The position numbers were made by a program, and so were the translations under genes. The notes under the pieces were generated by a model. The model ran no database searches and was not told the DNA's origin. It worked only from the letters and a program-made list of their open reading frames with translations. Positions 58,410 to 64,000 of a stretch of DNA of 64,000 bases are shown one piece after another; the stretch's first letter is position 1, and each line of letters opens with the position of its first letter. Source of the DNA: Chelativorans salis (GTDB lineage Bacteria > Pseudomonadota > Alphaproteobacteria > Rhizobiales > Rhizobiaceae); contig NZ_JAOCZP010000008.1 of NCBI RefSeq assembly GCF_025336525.1, positions 1-64,000 of the forward strand, given 5' to 3'.

Positions 58410-59669
58410 CTACGCCAGGCTCGCTGCCAACAATGTGAGGCCCAGCAACAGCACCAGGGCGGCGCCGGCGATCTCGATGCCCGTGTGGATGCGGGCGCTC
58501 CAGGTGCCGCCGCCGGCAATGGCCACGGCCCAGTTCTTGGCCGTCACGGCGAGGGTGGCCAGGATGGAGACGGTGATGGCCGTGCCGAGCGCCATGGCGA
58601 AGACGGAGACGACGCCGCCCAGCCAGAGCGCGTTGAGGAAGGAGAAGGTGAGGACGATCAAGGCGCCGGAGCAGGGCCGCAGGCCCACCGCCGCTACTGC
58701 GGACCAGCCTGTCTTCCAATCGAGGCGGTCGCCGGCAAGCTGGGTGGGGTCGGGCGCGTGGGCGTGGCCGCAGGTGGGGCAGACCTCGCCCGGCGCATGG
58801 TGGTGATCGTGGTCCTCGTGATGATGGTGGTGGTTCCCGTCCTCATGGTGGTGATGATGGACATCTCCGGCATGGGCGGCGGACAGGCTGTGCATGGGCT
58901 GCGACGGCTCCTTGCGCGTGAGCTGGCGCAGCTTGCGCCACAGGAGCCAGGCGCCGAAGGCGGCGATGAGGGCGAAGCTGGCGCTTTCGAGGAACCATGT
59001 TGCGTCGGTCATGGAGACGGCGGTGCCGCGCAGCGCCAGGAAGACCGCCGCCATCAAGACGATCGCCGTGACCGCCTGCAGAACGGCGGCGGCGAAGGAG
59101 AGCACGACGCCGCGCTTCAGCGCCACCTCGTTGGCAACCATGTAGGAGGAGATAACGGCCTTGCCGTGGCCGGGGCCGGCGGCGTGGAAGACACCGTAGG
59201 CGAAGGAGAGGCCGACGAGCATCCAGATCTGCGAGCCGTCCTCGCGCATCGCCTTCAATGCCCCGGTGAGCGCCCGGTAAAAGGCCTGCTGCTGGACGTT
59301 GACCCATTGCAGGAGGCCGGCCAGGGGACCGCTGGGGGCCATCGACGGTTCGGCCGTGCCGATGCCCAGCGAGCTTTGGGCATGGGCGGCGGGGACGAGG
59401 ATGAGCAGCGTCGCCGCTGCAATGAGCGCGAGTTTTGTCCAACTGCTAAAGCCGGATAAGAGCGGCGCCCCTTCACGCCCCCCTTGGTCCTGCCGGACAT
59501 TTCCCCCACATGGGGGGAGATTGCGCTGGCCGTTTGCTCCGGCACCTATTCTGCAACCCTGGCGATCGGCGAAAGTCGCCGCGACGGCTGATCTCCCCCC
59601 TCGTGGGGGAGATGTCCGGCAGGACCAAGGGGGGCGCGAACGGGCGCAATCTTCACTCATTTTATCCAT
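58410..59669 (-). CDS. NicO/RcnA-type nickel-cobalt transporter with repeat-encoded N-terminus
   Basis: A 419-residue membrane protein of the high-affinity nickel-transport/RcnA superfamily. Helices start at about residue 79. Characteristic segments are FAYGVFHAAGPGHGKAVISSY and AVGLRPCSGALIVLTFSFLNALW. A metal-binding loop between the halves has three dense His clusters followed by CPTCGHAHAPD. The only in-frame ATGs upstream of the first helix are at 59669 and 59660, so residues of about 8-69 are read from a palindromic repeat (59465-59647). The ATG overlaps the stop of the DUF1007 gene, so the pair is coupled. Confidence 0.85.
   Translation of the reverse strand: MDKMSEDCARSRPPWSCRTSPPRGGRSAVAATFADRQGCRIGAGANGQRNLPPCGGNVRQDQGGREGAPLLSGFSSWTKLALIAAATLLILVPAAHAQSSLGIGTAEPSMAPSGPLAGLLQWVNVQQQAFYRALTGALKAMREDGSQIWMLVGLSFAYGVFHAAGPGHGKAVISSYMVANEVALKRGVVLSFAAAVLQAVTAIVLMAAVFLALRGTAVSMTDATWFLESASFALIAAFGAWLLWRKLRQLTRKEPSQPMHSLSAAHAGDVHHHHHEDGNHHHHHEDHDHHHAPGEVCPTCGHAHAPDPTQLAGDRLDWKTGWSAVAAVGLRPCSGALIVLTFSFLNALWLGGVVSVFAMALGTAITVSILATLAVTAKNWAVAIAGGGTWSARIHTGIEIAGAALVLLLGLTLLAASLA
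59465..59647. repeat. palindromic repeat element, 58-bp inverted arms, inside the NicO frame
   Basis: The arms at 59465-59522 and 59590-59647 are reverse complements over 58 bp with about six mismatches. Each contains CCTTGGTCCTGCCGGACAT and a second hairpin around CCCCCA...GGGGG. The element spans 183 bp (61 codons), has no stop codon in the NicO frame, and lies between the overlapping gene start and the first transmembrane helix. Confidence 0.85.
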
Positions 59670-60327
59670 TGGCGCTGCACTGGATCTCGAGCTTGGTCGC
59701 GAAGATCTTGCTGAGGTTGTTGCCGCCCGGCTCGTTAAAGAAGGCATCCGTCAGCGTCTGCTGGTTCTGGGCGATGGCCTCGTCCGGGTCGGGGCGGATC
59801 ACCTCGCGGCTGCAGCCTTGCGGCAGGTTCTCCACCGCCATGTAGCTGTCCTCGGTGAAGTCGATCGCGGTGTAGAAAGTCGGGTCGTAGACGCCGAAAT
59901 CCAACTTGCCTTCAAGCTCCAGAGGCTCCTTTGGCCGCGATTCGAACAGGATGATGAGCTGCTGATCGGTGAAGTCAGCGATGAGCTTTTCCGGCGGCTG
60001 CATGGCCACGTCGCGGCCATCGGCGGTGACGATCTGGAAATAGTCGAACTCGGCGAGCGATTCGTGGACGACGTTGGCGACCTCCTTCAGTTCATCGGCG
60101 TCGAGCTCAAGGTCCTGATTCTGGTCGAACTCGACGAGCACGGTGCTGGAGAAGAGATCGTCGAAGCGCCAGACATGGCGCAACGCCTCTACCTTGCTGT
60201 CCTCGGAGACGGTGATGTCCAGCCGGGCCTCGGCGAAGACGTGGGGGTGCGCCAGTGCCGGAGCGCTCGCGGCAGACAGAACGGCGACCGCCCCCATCGC
60301 CGTTGCCATTCTCTTCCAAGAGTGCAT
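59662..60327 (-). CDS. DUF1007 periplasmic protein, metal-transport partner
   Basis: A 221-residue exported protein. A signal peptide (about 1-26, ending PALA) leaves a mature N-terminus beginning HPHVFAEARLD, typical of DUF1007; a histidine near the new N-terminus could bind metal. An acidic DQNQDLELDADELKE segment resembles an EF-hand-like loop. DUF1007 genes are usually found beside NicO transporters, as here, where the two overlap by 8 bp. The first gene of the pair, it probably delivers or binds the ion. ATG at 60327 was chosen over 60375 to place the signal peptide correctly. Confidence 0.85.
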   Translation of the reverse strand: MHSWKRMATAMGAVAVLSAASAPALAHPHVFAEARLDITVSEDSKVEALRHVWRFDDLFSSTVLVEFDQNQDLELDADELKEVANVVHESLAEFDYFQIVTADGRDVAMQPPEKLIADFTDQQLIILFESRPKEPLELEGKLDFGVYDPTFYTAIDFTEDSYMAVENLPQGCSREVIRPDPDEAIAQNQQTLTDAFFNEPGGNNLSKIFATKLEIQCSANG

Positions 60328-60396
60328 GCGCTGTTGTCCCCGTCGGTATCGTGAGAGAGGTGCGTTATCTATCACGAAGCCGGCGAAAATGGGACA

Positions 60397-61308
60397 TCAC
60401 CAACGATCTTCAGCACTGCAATTTTCCTTCAGCCACTGGGCCAGGAAATCGACCAGGGCACGCACTTTGGCCGGCAGGTAGCGGCGGTGGGGATAGACGG
60501 CGTAGATGCCAGCGCCGTCGGTAATGTGACCGTCGAGGACGGTGACGAGCCGACCCGCCGCGATCTCCGGCGCGGCGATGAAGTCGGGCTGGAAGGCGAA
60601 GCCGAGCCCGGCCACCGCGGCCGAACGCACGGCGAGTGGGCTATTGACCTCGATGCGCGCCGACACGGGAACGGTGAACACCGTGCCGTCGGCCTCGCGG
60701 AACGGCCAGTTGTGGCGGAAGCGGCCATTGGTGTCGACGATGCAGGGAAGGTGCTGGAGGTCGCGGGGGTGTTCCGGCCGTCCCACCTTTTCAATGAGCG
60801 CGGGTGCCGCGCACAGCGGCAGGGAGAAGGGTGCCAGCCGACGGGCGATCAGCGAGGAATCGTCGAGCCTGGTGATGCGGATGGCGAGGTCGAAGCCTTC
60901 TTCAACGAGGTCGACGAAGCGGTCGTCGAGCTGGATGTCGAGCACGATGTCGGGATGGGCGGTGGCGAAATCGATCAGCGCGCGGCCGATCGGCGCGTCG
61001 GCAAAGGTGCGTGAGGCCGACAGCTTGATACGGCCCTTGATGTCGCCGGAGGTCTCGCGGACGGCCTCCGAAAGGGTGTCGATCTCACGCACGATTTCGA
61101 CCGCCCGCTGGTAGTAGGTGTGGCCGGTCTCGGTCAGCGAGAACTGCCGCGTGGTGCGGTTCAAGAGCAGCGCGCCCAGCTCGTCCTCCAGCTCGCGCAC
61201 GTATTTCGACAGGAGTGCCTTGGAGCGGCCAACCTTGCGGGCGGCGGCGGAGAAGCCCTCCGCCTCGACCACGTCGATGAAGGCGCGCATGCGGGTGAGT
61301 GTGTCCAT
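60397..61308 (-). CDS. LysR-family transcriptional regulator
   Basis: A 303-residue LysR regulator. The N-terminal winged helix-turn-helix (about 1-60) reads MRAFIDVVEAEGFSAAARKVGRSKALLSKYVRELED, followed by the coiled linker and a substrate-binding-type effector domain (about 90-295). It is the subgroup often linked to oxidoreductase genes. It lies between the amidase gene (upstream, same strand, 11 bp) and the DUF1007 gene (69 bp downstream). Its target is unknown, but the amidase is a candidate. Confidence 0.92.
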   Translation of the reverse strand: MDTLTRMRAFIDVVEAEGFSAAARKVGRSKALLSKYVRELEDELGALLLNRTTRQFSLTETGHTYYQRAVEIVREIDTLSEAVRETSGDIKGRIKLSASRTFADAPIGRALIDFATAHPDIVLDIQLDDRFVDLVEEGFDLAIRITRLDDSSLIARRLAPFSLPLCAAPALIEKVGRPEHPRDLQHLPCIVDTNGRFRHNWPFREADGTVFTVPVSARIEVNSPLAVRSAAVAGLGFAFQPDFIAAPEIAAGRLVTVLDGHITDGAGIYAVYPHRRYLPAKVRALVDFLAQWLKENCSAEDRW

Positions 61309-61319
61309 GAGGTTCCTGT

Positions 61320-62501
61320 CTAGGAAAGAATGCTTGTGGCCAGGCGGATGAGCTGGCGGTCGCTGCCGGCGGGGCCGAGCAGGGATATGCCGAAGGGCGC
61401 ACCGTGCACTTCGTCGAGGGGGATCGTGATCTGCGGCCAGCCGAGTAGGCCGGCGATCGACGTCAGCGTCAGGGCCTTTGCGCGGTAAGTCTCGAGCTCG
61501 GGCTGGGTGGCGATCTTCAAGGGCGGCGCGGATGGCTGGGTCGGCATGACCACCACCATGTCCGGGTCCATGAGGGCAGCGAAATCGGCCTGGAAGTCGC
61601 ACTGGCGCTGGCGCGCTGTCTCCACCGTCGCCGTGCTGATGGAGCGGGCATAGGCGAAGCGCTCCTTCACGCCGGGGCCGAGGTCGCGATCTTTCTTCCT
61701 GAGGAACGGTGCATGTACTTCCCAGGCCTCGTACGCCTGGATTTCCTTGAAACGCTCGAAGAGTTCGTCCGGTGCGCCGGGCAGCGCCAGGAAACCCGGT
61801 TCGCGCTCGAAGTGGTCGAGGACACGACCGAGCATGGCGCCGTATGCCGTGCGTTCGGCCTCGCCGAACAGGAGCGCTTCCAGTTCGGCGATGCGCACCG
61901 GGCGGCGGAGCGTCCTGCCGTGGGTATCCTCGCCCAGAAGCACCTCGCCCACCGCCGTATAGGCGGCGGCGTCGCGGGCGAACCAGCCGAAGGTGTCGAA
62001 GGAAGGGGCGAGCGGCATGGCGCCTTCCATCGATATGCGGCCATGGGTGGTGCGCAGGCCTATGAGCCCGCAGAAGGAGGCGGGGGCGCGGATGGAGCCG
62101 TTGGTGTCGGAGCCGACGGCTATGTCGGCAAGCCCGCCTGCCACCGCCGCCACCGAGCCGGAGGACGAGCCGCCGGTGACCCTTTCGCGCGCCCGCGGGT
62201 TCACCGGCGGGGGGAAATGGGCGTTCATGCCGATCATCGAGTAGGTGAGCTCGTCCGTTTGCGTCTTGCCGGCGAAGCGGGCGCCGGCATCGAGCAGCGC
62301 ATGGATGGCGGGGGCCGTGGCCTCGGCGTTGCCGCTTTCGGCCTCCTTCTGCGGGTTGCCTCCGCCGGTTGGATAGCCGGCCACGTCGTAGATGTCCTTC
62401 ACGGCGAGAGTGAGGCCCATGAGGGGGCCGTCCGGGGCCGACGGCACGGGGGTTTCAGGATAGTCCAGAAACGCGTTCAGCGGGTCCCGTGTCGCCGTCA
62501 T
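61320..62501 (-). CDS. amidase-signature family hydrolase
   Basis: A 393-residue amidase with the Ser-cisSer-Lys triad: Lys35 (LAVKDIYD), Ser112 (TGGSSSGS) and Ser136 (GSDTNGSIR). The Asn in GSDTNGS replaces the more common Gly, as in several indoleacetamide and general amidases. The length fits the shorter AMI1-like group. Substrates could be aryl or alkyl amides. The LysR regulator follows 11 bp downstream in what looks like an operon. Confidence 0.9.
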   Translation of the reverse strand: MTATRDPLNAFLDYPETPVPSAPDGPLMGLTLAVKDIYDVAGYPTGGGNPQKEAESGNAEATAPAIHALLDAGARFAGKTQTDELTYSMIGMNAHFPPPVNPRARERVTGGSSSGSVAAVAGGLADIAVGSDTNGSIRAPASFCGLIGLRTTHGRISMEGAMPLAPSFDTFGWFARDAAAYTAVGEVLLGEDTHGRTLRRPVRIAELEALLFGEAERTAYGAMLGRVLDHFEREPGFLALPGAPDELFERFKEIQAYEAWEVHAPFLRKKDRDLGPGVKERFAYARSISTATVETARQRQCDFQADFAALMDPDMVVVMPTQPSAPPLKIATQPELETYRAKALTLTSIAGLLGWPQITIPLDEVHGAPFGISLLGPAGSDRQLIRLATSILS

Positions 62502-62639
62502 TTTCGCTCCTTATGGCATTTCGGACCCGACAATCGACGCTCGGTGGATTTTTTTCAAGCTCAGGCAGATTTTTCATTGATTGTGACAGGCGGGAAGATT
62601 ATATCGCGCGTGCCCAAAGTCGCACGTGCCTGTGGGTGT

Positions 62640-63040
62640 CCGCCGAACCTCGAAATGGCGAGGAAGTCGGTAAGGTACCTGGAACTAACCCCTCCAGTCG
62701 GTTTCGCGGCCAACCACGAAATCGAGGACATCTTGAAGCAACGACGGTGCGGGCCTTTCTGGTGTCTGCCGGTTGTCCAAAAACCGGGGTTACTGAAGAG
62801 GCACACCTTCATTGCCGGCAGTGCGGTTGGGGTCTCCCATACCAAAGCTGAGGCAGACAAAGCAGAGCATTCGCCGCGAGGCGGAAGCTCATCGTCATGC
62901 GTCGAGCGCAACCGTGGTTTCCGGTGATTTTCCACCCTCCGGTCCATCGGTCCGTTCATCGCATCCTTTGTCCACCGCGGGCCCTAAAAGTCCGCAGAGC
63001 TTGAGCTTTGATCGAAGGCGGCTGCGGCCGCCTATGGAGA
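62640..63040 (+). ncRNA. speF-type leader RNA upstream of the decarboxylase
   Basis: The 545-bp spacer before the decarboxylase holds a long structured leader. AACCACG (62712-62718) is complementary to CGTGGTT (62913-62919), and several local hairpins lie between. Alphaproteobacterial ornithine decarboxylase genes commonly carry the long speF leader (Rfam RF00518), thought to respond to polyamines, and the position and size fit. The boundaries are approximate, and the match was made by eye. The first part of the spacer (62502-62640) presumably carries the promoter. Confidence 0.55.
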
Positions 63041-63047
63041 GACCCCG

Positions 63048-64000
63048 ATGGCCACGCAGCGCATCCTCGACTTTCTCGCCACCCGACGCCCCGACGGCCC
63101 CTGCCTCGTCGTCGACCTCGACGTCGTGCACGACAACTATCGCGCCTTCGAGAAGGCCCTGCCGGATTCGAAGATCTTTTACGCCGTGAAGGCCAATCCC
63201 GCGCCGGAGATCCTGAAGCTTCTGGCGAATCTCGGCTCGTCCTTCGACACGGCTTCCGTGGCGGAGATCGAGATGGCGCTTGACGCAGGCGCGACGCCCG
63301 ACCGCATCTCCTTCGGCAACACCATCAAGAAGGAGCGCGATGTGGCGCGGGCTTTCGAGCTCGGTGTCCGGCTGTTCGCCGTCGACTGCGTGGAAGAGGT
63401 GGAGAAGGTTGCCCGCGCGGCGCCGGGCGCCCGCGTCTTCTGCCGCGTGCTGACTGACGGGGCGGGCGCGGAGTGGCCGCTGTCGCGCAAGTTCGGCTGT
63501 GTGCCGGCGATGGCGGTGGACGTGCTGCGCAGCGCCAAGGTTCTGGGCCTCGATCCCTACGGTGTCTCCTTCCACGTCGGCTCGCAGCAGACGGATCTTT
63601 CCGCCTGGGACCGTGCGTTGGACGACGCCCGCTTCGTTTTCCAGACGCTGGCCGAGGAAGGCATTGTCCTGAAGATGGTCAACATGGGCGGCGGCTTTCC
63701 GACGCGCTACCTGCGCGACGTGCCGGCGGCACAGGCCTATGGACAGGCGATCTTCACCGCGCTCAGGAAGCACTTCGGCAACCGTCTGCCGGAGACCATC
63801 ATCGAGCCCGGTCGCGGGATGGTAGGCAATGCCGGCGTCATCAAGTCTGAGGTGGTTCTGGTCTCGAAGAAGTCGGAAGACGACGACGTACGCTGGGTCT
63901 ATCTCGACATCGGCAAGTTCGGCGGTCTGGCCGAGACCATGGACGAGGCGATCCGCTATCCGCTCGTCACCAAGCATGACGGCGGTGAGACGGCGCCGTG
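63048..64000 (+). CDS. ornithine/lysine decarboxylase, fold type III (3' end beyond window)
   Basis: The first 317 residues of a eukaryote-like, group IV PLP decarboxylase; the full protein should be about 377 residues. The Schiff-base Lys48 lies in IFYAVKANPAPEIL, then the PLP-phosphate region GGGFPTRY, HVGSQQTD and EPGRGMVGNAG. It makes putrescine (or cadaverine) in the cytosol, feeding homospermidine synthase. Its family includes enzymes active on both ornithine and lysine. The start follows GGAGAG. The reading frame is open to the window edge. Confidence 0.93.
   Translation, partial: MATQRILDFLATRRPDGPCLVVDLDVVHDNYRAFEKALPDSKIFYAVKANPAPEILKLLANLGSSFDTASVAEIEMALDAGATPDRISFGNTIKKERDVARAFELGVRLFAVDCVEEVEKVARAAPGARVFCRVLTDGAGAEWPLSRKFGCVPAMAVDVLRSAKVLGLDPYGVSFHVGSQQTDLSAWDRALDDARFVFQTLAEEGIVLKMVNMGGGFPTRYLRDVPAAQAYGQAIFTALRKHFGNRLPETIIEPGRGMVGNAGVIKSEVVLVSKKSEDDDVRWVYLDIGKFGGLAETMDEAIRYPLVTKHDGGETAP

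Overview
The window looks like chromosomal DNA of an alphaproteobacterium of the order Hyphomicrobiales (Rhizobiales), most like Phyllobacteriaceae (Mesorhizobium, Nitratireductor, Chelativorans or Aquamicrobium-like). The reasons are the high GC content, a CpdR-type single-domain response regulator, a Brucella Omp10-like lipoprotein, homospermidine synthase, a ROSE-like thermosensor in front of a small heat-shock gene, and several rhizobial-style palindromic intergenic repeats. It is mostly core genome: no insertion sequence, CRISPR array, rRNA operon or clear prophage is visible, and one tRNA (Val, GAC) is present.

Layout. 0.2-6 kb: a MaoC hydratase and an SDR oxidoreductase beside a two-gene RND efflux system. 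6-11.3 kb: an MscS channel, tRNA-Val, CpdR, an N-formylglutamate amidohydrolase-like protein, a HisN-type phosphatase and an alpha/beta hydrolase. 11.5-12.2 kb: an Hsp20 gene with an RpoH-like promoter, ROSE-like leader and strong terminator. 12.2-14.8 kb: a complete bufABCD (bufferin) operon, i.e. a DUF2282 RiPP precursor with four cysteines, a DUF692/MNIO modification enzyme, a DUF2063 partner and a DoxX membrane protein. 15-22.7 kb: threonine aldolase and the gltBD glutamate synthase operon. 22.7-29.8 kb: cell-envelope genes (pseudo-SGNH protein, MltB-type transglycosylase, galU, an outer-membrane barrel, kdsD-like isomerase, NfeD and an SPFH protein). 31-42 kb: ferrochelatase, an unusual 5'-nucleotidase-LysM fusion, an endolysin-like muramidase, eda, a DUF882 peptidase-like protein, an orphan sigma-54 response regulator, PepF and a PabB-like enzyme. 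43-47 kb: homospermidine synthase, an Omp10-like lipoprotein, a membrane Zn peptidase and an adenylate-forming ligase. 48-54 kb: modABC and a DctPQM TRAP transporter. 54-64 kb: an SLC13 permease, an aminotransferase, a GNAT enzyme, a DUF1007/NicO metal-transport pair, a LysR regulator, an amidase, and the start of an ornithine/lysine decarboxylase behind a long structured leader.

Themes. The decarboxylase at the right edge and homospermidine synthase 20 kb away would make putrescine and then homospermidine. gltBD assimilates ammonium. galU, kdsD, the barrel protein and the lytic enzymes serve envelope and polysaccharide biosynthesis. modABC supplies molybdate. The bufferin operon is the most unusual pathway: it is predicted to make a periplasmic, metal-binding modified peptide. 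A second notable feature is a roughly 183-bp palindromic repeat that appears to be translated in frame as part of the NicO transporter N-terminus.

Many long antisense reading frames (up to 732 codons) lie opposite the real genes; they are by-products of the GC-rich codon usage and are not annotated.
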